The notes beneath the pieces were generated by a model, which was not told where the DNA came from, ran no database searches, and worked only from the letters and a program-made list of their open reading frames with translations. Shown here in pieces: positions 17,742 to 27,145 of a stretch of DNA of 64,000 bases. Both the position numbers and the translations under genes were made by a program. The stretch is from NCBI RefSeq assembly GCF_000295955.2, contig NZ_ALXE01000001.1, positions 1 through 64,000 on the forward strand, read 5' to 3'. This DNA is from Pantoea sp. A4. Its GTDB lineage: Bacteria; Pseudomonadota; Gammaproteobacteria; Enterobacterales; Enterobacteriaceae. Every line of letters begins with the position of its first letter. The stretch's first letter is position 1.

Positions 17742-17981
17742 ATAGGCTCCAAATTTGAGGAGGGTTGTATTTTGCTGCGTATTCTATGTAACGCGTTGCG
17801 TAAAAACGAGATCTAAACCGCATTATAAGCAATCAATATCGACATATTTTCAGATTAGCTTGCAGCCTCACAATTCGCTTACATTTTGTTCACCTGCTAT
17901 AACCACAAAGTTATTGTTTATAAAAACGTCAACGAGTAGAGTGAACCTAAATGCTCACTTTTTGTCAGAGATATACTGTGC

Positions 17982-18004
17982 TATACAATATAGCAATTGC
18001 TATA
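17982..18004 (+). promoter_or_regulatory. mntH promoter with MntR-type operator
   Basis: The perfect 16-bp palindrome TATAGCAATTGCTATA (17989-18004) resembles the MntR box of enterobacterial mntH promoters (TAGC and GCTA arms around a short AT-rich centre). It immediately follows a candidate extended -10 element (TGCTATACA, -10 hexamer at 17982-17987), so it would cover the transcription start. A -35 box is weak. Manganese-bound MntR would repress here. Confidence 0.7.
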
Positions 18005-18057
18005 CTTCTTAGCAGAATCTATCACAACGATAATCACGACCGAATGGCCACGATGGC

Positions 18058-18082
18058 AACCCCCTTTTAAGCTGGAGGGGTT
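18058..18082 (+). promoter_or_regulatory. Leader hairpin masking a strong Shine-Dalgarno in the mntH 5' UTR
   Basis: AACCCC (18058-18063) can pair with GGGGTT (18077-18082). The right arm contains most of the GGAGGGG Shine-Dalgarno that sits 7 bp before an ATG at 18088. That ATG is out of frame with mntH and opens a 68-codon frame (18088-18294) overlapping the mntH start at 18111. This looks like a structured, possibly regulatory leader. Confidence 0.45.
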
Positions 18083-18110
18083 AACGGATGTTGATACAGG
18101 GTTACGCTAT

Positions 18111-19352
18111 ATGTCAGAAAGTCGCACCGTCGAGCGCGCCGCTCGCGGAGCCAGAAAAATTAAACTCGCACTGCTCGGGCCCGCATTCATTGCGGCTATT
18201 GGCTATATCGATCCCGGCAACTTTGCGACTAACATTCAGGCCGGGGCCGCTTATGGCTATAAGCTGCTGTGGGTGGTGGTATGGGCCAATGTGATGGCGA
18301 TGCTGATCCAGCTGATGTCGGCCAAGCTGGGCATTGCGACAGGTAAAAACCTGGCGGAACACATCCGCGATCGTTTCCCGCGTCCGGCGGTATGGTTCTA
18401 CTGGGTGCAGGCGGAAATCATCGCCATGGCCACGGATATCGCGGAGTTTATCGGTGCAGCGCTGGGCTTTAAGCTTCTGCTGGGCATCTCCTTAATGCAA
18501 GGTGCTGTGCTCACCGGTGTGGCGACCTATCTGATCTTAATGCTGCAAAACCGTGGGCAAAAGCCGCTGGAACTGGTGATAGGCGGCATGCTGCTGTTTG
18601 TTGCCGCCGCTTATGTGGTGGAGATGTTCTTCTCCCAGCCAAAAATCAGTGAGCTGGTGCAGGGTATGGCGCTGCCTTCATTGCCGACCTCTGATGCCGT
18701 GTTCCTGGCTGCGGGTGTTTTGGGCGCGACCATTATGCCGCATGTGATTTATCTGCACTCGGCGCTGACTCAGTCCGGTGGGGAAGAGAATAAGGCTCAG
18801 CGCTACTCTTCAACCAAGCTGGACGTCGCGATTGCGATGACCATTGCGGGTTTCGTTAACCTCGCGATGATGGCAACGGCAGCGGCGGCCTTCCACTTTA
18901 GTGGCCATTCAGGTATTGCTGAGCTGGATCAGGCTTATCTGACGCTGACGCCACTGCTGGGCCACGCTGCTGCGACGGTATTTGGCTTAAGTCTGGTGGC
19001 GGCGGGCCTCTCTTCTACCGTGGTGGGCACCCTCGCAGGACAGGTGGTGATGCAGGGCTTTATTCACTTCCATATTCCACTGTGGGTGCGCCGCACCATC
19101 ACCATGCTGCCATCGTTTATCGTTATCTGGGCCGGTTGGGACCCAACGCGTATTCTGGTGATGAGCCAGGTGTTGCTGAGTTTTGGCATCGCGCTGGCGC
19201 TGATTCCGCTGCTGTCGTTTACCGGCAATCGCGAAATCATGGGGCCAGAACTGGTGAACTCCCGTCTGATGCAAAACGCGGGTCGCCTGATTGTGCTGCT
19301 GGTGGTTGCGCTGAATCTCTACCTGTTAGTGGGTGAAGCGCTCGGCCTCTGA
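18111..19352 (+). CDS. mntH: Mn2+/Fe2+:proton symporter MntH (NRAMP)
   Basis: A 413-residue NRAMP transporter from the chosen start, importing Mn2+ with protons across the inner membrane. The metal-site motif GYIDPGN is at about residues 31-37, and the second site motif [13 protein letters not shown] is present. About 11 transmembrane helices. The frame is open upstream to 17997, but [19 protein letters not shown] matches the E. coli N-terminus, so the ATG at 18111 is used; its ribosome-binding site (AGGG, 9 bases upstream) is much weaker than the one serving an out-of-frame ATG at 18088. Controlled by the MntR-type site at 17989-18004, and convergent with ypeC. Confidence 0.97.
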   Translation: MSESRTVERAARGARKIKLALLGPAFIAAIGYIDPGNFATNIQAGAAYGYKLLWVVVWANVMAMLIQLMSAKLGIATGKNLAEHIRDRFPRPAVWFYWVQAEIIAMATDIAEFIGAALGFKLLLGISLMQGAVLTGVATYLILMLQNRGQKPLELVIGGMLLFVAAAYVVEMFFSQPKISELVQGMALPSLPTSDAVFLAAGVLGATIMPHVIYLHSALTQSGGEENKAQRYSSTKLDVAIAMTIAGFVNLAMMATAAAAFHFSGHSGIAELDQAYLTLTPLLGHAAATVFGLSLVAAGLSSTVVGTLAGQVVMQGFIHFHIPLWVRRTITMLPSFIVIWAGWDPTRILVMSQVLLSFGIALALIPLLSFTGNREIMGPELVNSRLMQNAGRLIVLLVVALNLYLLVGEALGL

Positions 19353-19373
19353 GGGCGAAGAGCAGAGAAAAAA

Positions 19374-19403
19374 ACGGGCTGTGCAGTTCTCTGCACAGCC
19401 CGT
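19374..19403. terminator. Bidirectional terminator between mntH and ypeC
   Basis: A perfect 13-bp stem ACGGGCTGTGCAG / CTGCACAGCCCGT with a TTCT loop, preceded by an A-run and followed by TGTGTTTTT. Confidence 0.9.
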
Positions 19404-19410
19404 TGTGTTT

Positions 19411-19737
19411 TTACCAGCGTGGCGGCGGTGGCGGTGGACCATGATGCCAGCGCCCATGATCGTGACGGCGATGATCGCGTTCCCAGGCCCGATGACGACG
19501 CCACTCTTCATGACGCCACCAGCGGTTTTCACCGTAGCGATAGTTATTGTGCCACCAGCGCGCATCACGCCAGCGGCCGCCGTCCCAGTAATCACCACGC
19601 GGATTACGGTCGCCTAAATGCAGCGATACGCCGGGAGCCAGTTGGATATAAGCGCCGTTAGCTTGAGCTGTGTGTACCGCCAGCGGCGATAACGTTAAAG
19701 CTGCCAGTACAGCAGCAAACAACATCTGACGTTTCAT
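19411..19737 (-). CDS. ypeC: YpeC-like DUF2502 secreted protein
   Basis: A 108-residue protein of the DUF2502 family, beside mntH as in E. coli. The signal peptide is clear (MKRQMLFAAVLAALTLSPLAVHTAQA). The mature part starts with NGAYIQLAPGVSLHLGDRNPRG and then becomes very rich in Trp, Arg and His, ending in HHGPPPPPPRW. The ATG at 19737 has AAAGGAGAAGC before it; the open frame to 19842 was rejected. Probably periplasmic or outer-surface exposed. Function unknown; the histidines and proximity to mntH allow, but do not show, metal binding. Confidence 0.85.
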   Translation of the reverse strand: MKRQMLFAAVLAALTLSPLAVHTAQANGAYIQLAPGVSLHLGDRNPRGDYWDGGRWRDARWWHNNYRYGENRWWRHEEWRRHRAWERDHRRHDHGRWHHGPPPPPPRW

Positions 19738-19871
19738 TGCTTCTCCTTTCGGTGGCTTATGTGTGCCACCGTCCGGATATTCTGCTCTTTGCCACAATAA
19801 AAGCGTTAAGAATGCTGCTAAAAAGCGTAAGGAAAGTCTCATTTGAGACTATTCCGTACCAGGTAAAACGC

Positions 19872-20861
19872 TTACACCAGCGCCGCTTCTATTGCCGCTA
19901 ACTCCGCCTCGGAAAATTCAGCCTGCTGCAACATCTCCACGGCATCATCAATCTGTGCGGTCTTACTGGCGCCAATCAATACGGAGGTCACGCGGCTATC
20001 ACGCAGTACCCATTGCAGTGCCAGCTGCGCCAGCTTCTGTTCACGCTGCTGCGCAATTTCATTCAGCTGACGCACCTTCGCCATTTTCTCGCTGGTTAAC
20101 TGGTCTTCGCGCAGGAACTGGCTGCCACTGGCCGCACGTGAATCTTCAGGAATGCCTTGCAGATAGCGGTCGGTTAAGACGCCACCCGCCAATGGAGAAA
20201 AGGCGATACAGCCGACGCCATTGTTGCCTAGCGTCTCCAGCAGGCCCTGTTCCGGCGTGCGCTCAAACAGCGAATAGCGCGGCTGATGGATCAGGCAAGG
20301 TGTGCCCAGACGGCGCAGAATCGCTATCGCTTCGGCCGCCAGGTCAGCAGGGTAGTTGGAGATCGCCGCGTACAGCGCTTTGCCCTGACGCACCACGTGA
20401 TCCAGCGCCTGCATGGTCTCTTCCAGCGGTGTATTGGGATCGGGACGGTGATGGTAAAAAATATCTACATAGTCGAGCCCCATCCGCTTCAGGCTCTGAT
20501 CAAGGCTGGAAATCAGGTATTTACGCGATCCCCAGTCGCCGTATGGCCCCGGCCACATGGTGTAACCCGCCTTGGTGGAGATAATCAGCTCATCGCGGAA
20601 CGGGCGAAAATCCTGGTGCAGAATACGGCCAAAATTCTCTTCTGCTGAACCCGGAGGCGGGCCGTAGTTATTCGCCAGGTCGAAATGGGTGATACCGCGA
20701 TCAAAAGCGTGTCGCAGTAGATCCCGGCTGTTGTCGACGCGGGTTGCATCGCCAAAGTTATGCCACAGGCCAAGGGAAATTGCGGGTAACTGCAAGCCGC
20801 TGCGTCCGCTGCGACGATAGATCATCTGCTGATAACGTTCGGGGTGAGGCGTATAGGTCAT
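19872..20861 (-). CDS. gpr: Aldo-keto reductase, YghZ/Gpr family (L-glyceraldehyde 3-phosphate reductase)
   Basis: A 329-residue NADPH-dependent aldo-keto reductase highly similar to E. coli YghZ (Gpr), which reduces L-glyceraldehyde 3-phosphate and methylglyoxal. The N-terminus MTYTPHPERYQQMIYRRSG, the motif FDLANNYGPPPGSAEENFG with the catalytic Asp/Tyr, the Lys in ELIISTKAGY and the cofactor segment TSVLIGASKTAQID are all present. Divergent from ipdC across 216 bp that contain a palindrome with a CG centre at 20907-20922. Its physiological role here may be aldehyde detoxification; the substrate is inferred from the family. Confidence 0.9.
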   Translation of the reverse strand: MTYTPHPERYQQMIYRRSGRSGLQLPAISLGLWHNFGDATRVDNSRDLLRHAFDRGITHFDLANNYGPPPGSAEENFGRILHQDFRPFRDELIISTKAGYTMWPGPYGDWGSRKYLISSLDQSLKRMGLDYVDIFYHHRPDPNTPLEETMQALDHVVRQGKALYAAISNYPADLAAEAIAILRRLGTPCLIHQPRYSLFERTPEQGLLETLGNNGVGCIAFSPLAGGVLTDRYLQGIPEDSRAASGSQFLREDQLTSEKMAKVRQLNEIAQQREQKLAQLALQWVLRDSRVTSVLIGASKTAQIDDAVEMLQQAEFSEAELAAIEAALV

Positions 20862-20906
20862 TGCGCATACCTGTAACTAAAGGATTAAGAACAGCAAAGC
20901 GTAGCA

Positions 20907-20922
20907 GTGTATACGTTTACAC
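20907..20922. promoter_or_regulatory. CG-centred palindrome, LacI-family-like operator
   Basis: GTGTATACGTTTACAC is a 16-bp palindrome with one mismatched pair and a central CG, the form of operators bound by LacI/GalR-type repressors. It lies 46 bp before the gpr start and 155 bp before ipdC. No LacI-family gene occurs in the window. Confidence 0.4.
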
Positions 20923-21077
20923 AGCACGGCAACGCGCGGCGGATCGCAACTTCCAGAATATTCCCGCGCCGTAACGCCAGCTTGCCACTGAAGGGATAAC
21001 AGAATAGCCCATGAATTCGCCGGGCGATGGGCATCAGTAATACTTGATCTAAGCCCGCGAAAATAAAGGAGTGGCAA

Positions 21078-22730
21078 ATGAAAACCTTCACCGTGGCAGA
21101 CTACCTCCTACAGCGCTTACAGGAAGCTGGCATTGCACATTTGTTTGGCGTGCCTGGCGACTACAATCTGGAATTTCTCGATCATGTGATTGACCACCCT
21201 GAGATCACCTGGGTGGGATGTGCCAACGAACTGAATGCAGCCTATGCGGCGGATGGCTATGGACGCAGCCACGGTGCGGCCGCGTTGTTAACCACTTTTG
21301 GTGTGGGCGAACTGAGCGCCATTAATGGCGTTGCGGGCAGTTATGCAGAGTATGTCCCGGTCTTGCATATTGTGGGTGCGCCCGCCACGGAAGTGCAGCA
21401 GCGTGGAGACTGCGTCCACCATTCACTGGGCGACGGCGATTTTCAGCACTTTCACCGCATGGCGCGCGAAGTCAGTGTGGCGCATGCTGTCGTAACGGCA
21501 AAACATGCGGCGCAGGAGATTGACCACGTCATGACGCAGATGCTGCGCCAGCGCCGACCTGGCTATCTGCAACTGGCTGTGGACGTTGCGCGTACGCCGA
21601 TTGATCCGCCGCGCCAGCCGCTATTCACCGCCGCAGTCAGCGATGAGAAGGCACTTGCCGCGTTTGCCAATGCCGCAGAGCGCCTGCTGGCACCGGCCAG
21701 AAATGTCGCCCTGCTGGCAGACTTTTTGGCAGACCGCTGGCAGGTGGCAGCCCAGTTGGCAACGCTGCGCCAAATCCGTCCGATCCCCTGTGCAACGCTG
21801 TTAATGGGCAAAGGGGTACTGGATGAACAGCAGCCGGGCTACCTGGGTACTTATGCCGCCGCAGCCAGCGACAGTCGCATTCAGGCGGCCATTGAGCAGG
21901 CCGATGTGACTTTACTGGTGGGTGTGCGTTTCACCGATACCCTCACCGCCGGTTTTACCCAGCAGTTTACGCCTGGGGGGTTAATTGAGCTGCAACCTGA
22001 ACACGCTAAGGTGGCGGGAGAAGTGTTTGCCTCGATTGCGATGGCAGATGCTTTACGCATGCTGGAAAAACTGTTCCGTCAGTATGGACGTCACTGGCAG
22101 GCGGGGCTTTCGTCGTTGCCTCCGACAGAGGTGGAAGAGGGCGGCGCGATTACGCAACGCAACTTCTGGCGCATGCTGCAACGCTACCTGAAACCCGGCG
22201 ATTTAATCGTTGCCGATCAGGGCACCGCGGCGTTTGGCGCAGCCGTCTTGCAACTGCCAGAAAAAGCGCAGTTGATGGTTCAGCCACTGTGGGGTTCTAT
22301 AGGTTATACTCTTCCGGCGGCTTTTGGTGCGCTCACGGCAGATCCTGAGCGGCGTCTGATTTTGGTGATTGGCGATGGCTCAGCCCAACTGACGATTCAG
22401 GAACTGGGGTCGATGCAGCGCGATGGGCAGCGGCCCGTGATTCTCCTGCTGAACAATGACGGTTACAGCGTTGAGCGCGCCATTCATGGGCCAACCCAGC
22501 GGTACAATGATATCAGCAGCTGGAACTGGACGGCGCTACCCCACGCCCTGAGCCAAACCTGTCAGGCGCAGAGTTGGTGTGTGACTGAAGCGGTGCAGCT
22601 AGAAGAAGTGCTACTCAGGCTGAGTCAGCCGGATGTGCTGTCTCTGGTTGAAGTGGTGCTAGCAAAAGAGGATATCCCGCCGCTGCTGCGTAAAGTGACG
22701 GATGCGCTGCATCAGCGTAACAGTTGCTGA
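21078..22730 (+). CDS. ipdC: Indolepyruvate decarboxylase
   Basis: A 550-residue thiamin-diphosphate decarboxylase that turns indole-3-pyruvate into indole-3-acetaldehyde, the key step of the auxin (IAA) route in plant-associated enterobacteria. Visible residues: D28 in GVPGDYN, catalytic E51 in NELNAAYAADGYGR, the H114-H115 pair in DCVHHSLGDGDFQHF, and the ThDP/Mg motif GDGSAQLT with NNDGYSVERAIHG. The ATG has GGAGTGGCAA before it. Monocistronic by appearance, upstream of glk. Related phenylpyruvate or pyruvate decarboxylases are the alternative, but the motif set and neighbours fit IpdC. In other species ipdC is controlled by TyrR; I found no convincing TyrR box. Confidence 0.92.
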   Translation: MKTFTVADYLLQRLQEAGIAHLFGVPGDYNLEFLDHVIDHPEITWVGCANELNAAYAADGYGRSHGAAALLTTFGVGELSAINGVAGSYAEYVPVLHIVGAPATEVQQRGDCVHHSLGDGDFQHFHRMAREVSVAHAVVTAKHAAQEIDHVMTQMLRQRRPGYLQLAVDVARTPIDPPRQPLFTAAVSDEKALAAFANAAERLLAPARNVALLADFLADRWQVAAQLATLRQIRPIPCATLLMGKGVLDEQQPGYLGTYAAAASDSRIQAAIEQADVTLLVGVRFTDTLTAGFTQQFTPGGLIELQPEHAKVAGEVFASIAMADALRMLEKLFRQYGRHWQAGLSSLPPTEVEEGGAITQRNFWRMLQRYLKPGDLIVADQGTAAFGAAVLQLPEKAQLMVQPLWGSIGYTLPAAFGALTADPERRLILVIGDGSAQLTIQELGSMQRDGQRPVILLLNNDGYSVERAIHGPTQRYNDISSWNWTALPHALSQTCQAQSWCVTEAVQLEEVLLRLSQPDVLSLVEVVLAKEDIPPLLRKVTDALHQRNSC

Positions 22731-22890
22731 GTTTCAGATAGTTGCCGCTGTGCGTCGGCATCCAGGCCCGGTAGGCTATGTCTTATGTGTTTTCGGCGCT
22801 CACCTTTCGCACTGGTGGGCGTTGTTGTTTTCATGGCAGGATTTTATAGTGTCCTCCAACTATTCAGGACCCAAGCGGAGCTAGAGAAGA

Positions 22891-23856
22891 ATGAATAAAT
22901 ACGCCCTGGTCGGCGATGTCGGCGGCACCAACGCGCGCCTCGCCCTGTGTGAGGTGGAGAACGGTGCCCTCTCTCAGGCCAAAACATTCTCAACGTCAGA
23001 CTATGACAGCCTTCAGGCCGTTATCCGCCAGTATCTTGATGAGCAAAAACAGGATATTAATCAGGGTTGCATCGCCATTGCCTGCCCGATTACCGAAGAC
23101 TGGGTTGAGATGACCAACCACGATTGGGCCTTCTCCACCAAAGCGATGAAAGAGGCGTTGGGCTTTGAGACGCTGGAAATCATCAACGATTTCACCGCCG
23201 TATCCATGGCGATCCCAATGCTGTCTGAAAGCGACGTGATCCAGTTTGGTGGTGAAGCGCCAGTGAAAGACAAACCGATTGCCATTTACGGCGCCGGGAC
23301 GGGTCTTGGGGTGAGTCATCTGGTGCATGTGGATAAGCGCTGGGTGAGCCTGCCAGGTGAAGGCGGCCATGTGGATTTCGCACCGAACAGCGAAGAAGAG
23401 GACCAGATCCTGGAAGTGCTGCGTCAGGAGATGGGGCATGTTTCCGCTGAGCGTGTGCTCTCTGGTGCCGGTCTGGTAAACCTCTACCGTGCGATTGTGA
23501 AATCAGACAAGCGTGAGCCAGAAGCCCTGAAACCGCGTGACGTTTCTGAACGTGCGCTGGCCGACAGCTGCATTGATTGCCGCCGTGCGCTCTCCCTGTT
23601 CTGCGTCATTATGGGCCGCTTTGGCGGTAACCTGGCGCTAAATCTCGGGACTTTTGGCGGGGTCTATATCGCAGGCGGAATTGTTCCGCGCTTCCTGGAA
23701 TTCTTTAAGGCGTCTGGCTTCCGTGCGGCCTTTGAAGATAAAGGCCGTTTCCATGACTACGTGAAATCGATTCCGGTGTATATGATCACCCACGATCAGC
23801 CTGGCCTGCTCGGCTCGGGTGCGCACCTGCGTCAGGTGCTGGGGAAAGTGTTGTAA
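22891..23856 (+). CDS. glk: Glucokinase
   Basis: A 321-residue cytoplasmic glucokinase phosphorylating free glucose with ATP. The phosphate motif [12 protein letters not shown] is at residues 8-19, the catalytic aspartate is in [13 protein letters not shown] near residue 100, and the glucose-binding EGGHVDFAP near 157-165. Length equals E. coli Glk. The ATG has AGCGGAGCTAGAGAAGA upstream. It is convergent with ypdB, as in E. coli. It follows ipdC after 160 bp in which I see no terminator, so read-through is possible. Confidence 0.97.
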   Translation: MNKYALVGDVGGTNARLALCEVENGALSQAKTFSTSDYDSLQAVIRQYLDEQKQDINQGCIAIACPITEDWVEMTNHDWAFSTKAMKEALGFETLEIINDFTAVSMAIPMLSESDVIQFGGEAPVKDKPIAIYGAGTGLGVSHLVHVDKRWVSLPGEGGHVDFAPNSEEEDQILEVLRQEMGHVSAERVLSGAGLVNLYRAIVKSDKREPEALKPRDVSERALADSCIDCRRALSLFCVIMGRFGGNLALNLGTFGGVYIAGGIVPRFLEFFKASGFRAAFEDKGRFHDYVKSIPVYMITHDQPGLLGSGAHLRQVLGKVL

Positions 23857-23869
23857 TTTTTTACGGTGA

Positions 23870-23885
23870 GCGGCCAGCAGGCCGC
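23870..23885. terminator. Hairpin between glk and ypdB
   Basis: GCGGCC / GGCCGC stem with an AGCA loop in the 34-bp space between the two convergent genes. No strong T-run follows on either strand, so it is only a probable terminator. Confidence 0.4.
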
Positions 23886-23890
23886 CTCTG

Positions 23891-24607
23891 TTATAACCGC
23901 ATTAGCTGGCGAAAGGTTTTCACCCGGCTGCGACTCACCGGCACTTGCGCGGCCATATCACGCAGTTTCAGCACATAGGTGTTGTTAAACCAGGGTTCAA
24001 TTTCGCGGATTTTACTGATATTCACGCAGAACGAGCGGTGGCAGCGGAAGAAGGGCGGATCGGGCAGCCGGTTACAGAATTCGCTGATGCTCATCGACAT
24101 CACAAACGTTTCCCGCCGCGTGTAGACAATACTCAGCTTTTCACTCGCCTCAATGTAATAGATATCCTGAATATCGGTCACGATGATGCGCTCATCTTTC
24201 ACCAGATTCACCGTCTGCGGTGCCGTATTGTTGCTGCTTTTTTGCGGCAGGCCGTGCGCCTCAAGCTTACGCAGCATGGTGACAATGCGTCCTTCGTGAT
24301 ACGGCTTGAGAATGTAGTCAAACGCATCCAGCTCGAACGCATCTACCGCATGTTCTTTCCACGCGGTAATAAACACAATCAGTGGCTTATGGGCGAACAG
24401 GCTAATGTTCTTTGCCAACATCATGCCATCCAGCGAGGGGATGTTGATGTCGAGGAAAATCACGTCCACGCGATGTTGTTGCAGGTATTTCAGCACTTCC
24501 AGACCGTCATCAAAGCAGGCATCGATCGCGATCTGGCTATGTTGTTCGATCATCCAGCGCAGCTCCTGCTGCGCCAGAAACTCATCTTCAACGATAATCG
24601 CTTTCAT
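23891..24607 (-). CDS. ypdB: LytTR response regulator YpdB (PyrR)
   Basis: A 238-residue response regulator. The receiver domain holds the phospho-acceptor D53 in [11 protein letters not shown], and the C-terminal LytTR DNA-binding domain runs from about 130 to 238 ([30 protein letters not shown]). It is nearly collinear with E. coli YpdB, which with the sensor YpdA answers extracellular pyruvate by inducing yhjX. A yhjX gene lies at 39876-41096 in this same window, with repeat sites upstream. The ATGA overlap with ypdA shows translational coupling. Confidence 0.95.
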   Translation of the reverse strand: MKAIIVEDEFLAQQELRWMIEQHSQIAIDACFDDGLEVLKYLQQHRVDVIFLDINIPSLDGMMLAKNISLFAHKPLIVFITAWKEHAVDAFELDAFDYILKPYHEGRIVTMLRKLEAHGLPQKSSNNTAPQTVNLVKDERIIVTDIQDIYYIEASEKLSIVYTRRETFVMSMSISEFCNRLPDPPFFRCHRSFCVNISKIREIEPWFNNTYVLKLRDMAAQVPVSRSRVKTFRQLMRL

Positions 24608-26295
24608 CGTAAGCCTCCCGTGCTGATGGGCAGGCCATTTTTATTGAGCACAAATGAGATCTCAGTACCCGGCTGATGGCGTTCAATGCGCAGTCCCTGA
24701 CCGGAAAGTAATCTGACGCGATGGTGGACATTGAGCAGGCCAATTTTGTTGCCGGGCATTTCGTTGCGGGCCACGCGGGCCATCACATCATCACTGATGC
24801 CAGGGCCGGTATCGCGCACGATAATTCGCACTTGCTCACCACAATCCTTGATGCTCAAGGTCACGACACCTTTGCCGCGACTCTGTTGAATTCCATGCAC
24901 AATCGCATTCTCCACCAATGGCTGGATCAACAAGCTGGGCAGATGAAAATGCACATCGTCGTCGATGTCAAAAATCACCGACAGCTTGTCGCCAAAACGC
25001 GCCTGTTCGATGGCGATATAATCTTTCACCTGCCACAACTCTTTACTGATATCGATCAGTTCATCGTCATTCAGTTCGAGGTTATAGCGTAAATAGCGCG
25101 ACAGATTGATCACCAACTGGCGTGCGGTATCGGGATTCATGCGAATGGAGGCGGAAATCGCATTCAGGGCATTGAACAGGAAATGGGGATTTATTTTGCT
25201 TTGCAACGCGCGGAGTTCCGCTTTATTGGCCATCTCTCGCAGTTGCTCAGCGCGCGACACTTCCAGCTGAGTAGAGATAATTTGTGACAGACCAACGGCC
25301 ATTTCACGCAGTGAACCGGTAATGCGGTGGGCGCGCCGGTAGTAAATTTTCAGCGTGCCGGTGACTTTGCCTTTTTCCCACAGCGGGATGACAATCATCG
25401 AATGAATATCACGGGTGCGGTGGGCTTCATCATTGTTTCTGATGATAATTTTTCCGGAAGAGATGGCGTGTGCCGTGGTCGGGCTGATGCCGTCATCACC
25501 GTTTTGATAATTCTGTTCGCCATAGCCCACATACGCGAGGATTTGCTGCTTATCGGTAATGGCCACCGCATCAGCATGAATATCTTCGCGAATAATTTTA
25601 CAGATGGTGCGCAGTGAATCGCTGTTGATATGGCGAAACAGCGGCAGCGTTTTGTTGGCAATTTCTAACGCCAGCTTGGCCTGACGCGCGGCAATCGCCT
25701 CTTTTTCTCCTTCCACGCTCTGTACCAGCAGCACGATGAGACCGATGCTGGATGCCCCCAAAATCATCGGCATGGCGATTTCGGAGACAATCTCAACGCC
25801 CAGCGAGAACGGGCGCGCCCAGAGTAGAATCAGGAGCATCGTCAGGCTTTCACACAGCATGCCGCCGATGATCCCTACACGCCAGCGCTGTTCTTTACTG
25901 ACTTTACGGTGGATCCAGCCAGAAATGATACCGGCTGCAATACTGGTGATAAGGCAGGGGATCGCGGTAACGCCATGCAGGTCAATCAGTAATCGGTGCA
26001 CGCCCGCAATCACACCGGTAGTAATCCCGACCCACGGGCCAAACAGAATACCGCCCGCCATCACGGCGATCACACGAACGTTGAGCAGTGAGCCATCCAC
26101 GGCAATACCTGACCAGGTACTGAACAGGGCAAACAGCGAGAAAATCGCGATAACCACCGATTTTTCAAACAACGTATGGTCATCTTTTTGCAGCAGCTGA
26201 CGAAAAAGCCGATTACGCGTGAGAAAAAACAGGCATATCAACATCAGGGCTGCACGATCGAGCACCGCCAGCAGCATATCGAAATGAGAAGGCAC
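24604..26295 (-). CDS. ypdA: LytS-type sensor kinase YpdA (PyrS), pyruvate sensor
   Basis: A 563-residue membrane sensor kinase: an N-terminal LytS-type 5-6-helix membrane domain (about residues 5-190), a GAF-like domain (about 220-345), and a histidine kinase domain with phospho-acceptor motif [17 protein letters not shown] near residue 370 and ATPase motifs [10 protein letters not shown] and DTGPGISDD. It matches E. coli YpdA closely along its whole length. YpdA detects external pyruvate and signals to YpdB, whose gene overlaps by 4 bp. It is divergent from a GNAT gene; no ypdC (AraC regulator) was found next to it, unlike E. coli. Confidence 0.95.
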   Translation of the reverse strand: MPSHFDMLLAVLDRAALMLICLFFLTRNRLFRQLLQKDDHTLFEKSVVIAIFSLFALFSTWSGIAVDGSLLNVRVIAVMAGGILFGPWVGITTGVIAGVHRLLIDLHGVTAIPCLITSIAAGIISGWIHRKVSKEQRWRVGIIGGMLCESLTMLLILLWARPFSLGVEIVSEIAMPMILGASSIGLIVLLVQSVEGEKEAIAARQAKLALEIANKTLPLFRHINSDSLRTICKIIREDIHADAVAITDKQQILAYVGYGEQNYQNGDDGISPTTAHAISSGKIIIRNNDEAHRTRDIHSMIVIPLWEKGKVTGTLKIYYRRAHRITGSLREMAVGLSQIISTQLEVSRAEQLREMANKAELRALQSKINPHFLFNALNAISASIRMNPDTARQLVINLSRYLRYNLELNDDELIDISKELWQVKDYIAIEQARFGDKLSVIFDIDDDVHFHLPSLLIQPLVENAIVHGIQQSRGKGVVTLSIKDCGEQVRIIVRDTGPGISDDVMARVARNEMPGNKIGLLNVHHRVRLLSGQGLRIERHQPGTEISFVLNKNGLPISTGGLR

Positions 26296-26500
26296 GAAGC
26301 ATCATCCACCAACAACAGAGGCGGCTATGATAAAAAATGTGATGCGGATCTACCAGCCAGACGCGCGCTTTCGCCTTTTTTAATCAAAAGGGGAAAAGTT
26401 GAGTAGTAAAATAGGGAACAGTTTTTCGCGACCGGGTAGAGCGTTCTCACCCCTGCTTTTTGCTATGTTGCACAGAGACTTTTCCCCTCAGGAGCCAGAT

Positions 26501-27031
26501 ATGCAGCTACTCACCCCTCGTCTCACGTTGACCACCCTCCAGCCGGAAGACTGGCTGCTGTTCAAGGCGGTCCATCAGGACCCGATGACCATGGCGTGGG
26601 TGAGTGAGATCCCGGATGAGAATGATATCCGCCAGCGCTTTATGGACCGCCTCGCGCCGTGGCGCGTCACCAGCTATCACATGTTGTGTCTGGTCATTCG
26701 CCTGCGCGAAGGGCATCACGGCATCGGATTGATTGGCTGTAGCGCCGAATGGCAGCCGTGGCGACAGGCTGAGGTCGGGTACATGTTACTGGGCGAACAC
26801 TGTGGACAGGGTTACGGCGGTGAAGCGCTGGGGGCGCTGTGTGAATTTCTTCTCAGCGTGGAGTTTCACAAGCTTAAAGCCACCGTGATTGAAGGCAATC
26901 ATGCTTCGCGTCGTATTCTGGAGAAAAACGGTTTTAGCCTGGAAGGCTGCCTGCGGGATAACTACCAGCTACGCGGCGAATGGGTTAACGACTGGGTGTT
27001 GGGTCGCCTCGCAACCGCAGCGGAAAAATAA
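26501..27031 (+). CDS. GNAT acetyltransferase, RimJ/RimL-type
   Basis: A 176-residue GCN5-related N-acetyltransferase of the RimJ/RimL class (acetyl-CoA to an N-terminal or other amine). The N-terminus MQLLTPRLTLTTLQPEDW and the acetyl-CoA segment CGQGYGGEALGALCEFLL, followed by VIEGNHASRRILEKNGFSLEG, are diagnostic. The ATG at 26501 has CAGGAG nine bases upstream; an in-frame TTG further upstream was rejected. The substrate cannot be read from the sequence. It lies between ypdA (divergent) and alaC, a place held by other genes in E. coli. Confidence 0.85.
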   Translation: MQLLTPRLTLTTLQPEDWLLFKAVHQDPMTMAWVSEIPDENDIRQRFMDRLAPWRVTSYHMLCLVIRLREGHHGIGLIGCSAEWQPWRQAEVGYMLLGEHCGQGYGGEALGALCEFLLSVEFHKLKATVIEGNHASRRILEKNGFSLEGCLRDNYQLRGEWVNDWVLGRLATAAEK

Positions 27032-27145
27032 TTTTCTATCGCCTCTCGACAAACCTCACAGCGCCGCGATATGTTCAAAACGCGGCCATCGTGATGGCCA
27101 GCGTCGCTCGGACGGTCCGGGCGCTTACGTACTCAGAGGAATTCC

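Noticed and set aside
17942..17959. GTGA...TCAC symmetry in the nupC/mntH region as a CRP site for nupC
   Set aside because: The spacing between the GTGA and TCAC cores is 10 bp, not the 6 bp of a CRP site.
20862..21077. TyrR box upstream of ipdC
   Set aside because: The standard TGTAAA-N6-TTTACA pattern is not present; the only good palindrome is CG-centred with a shorter spacing.
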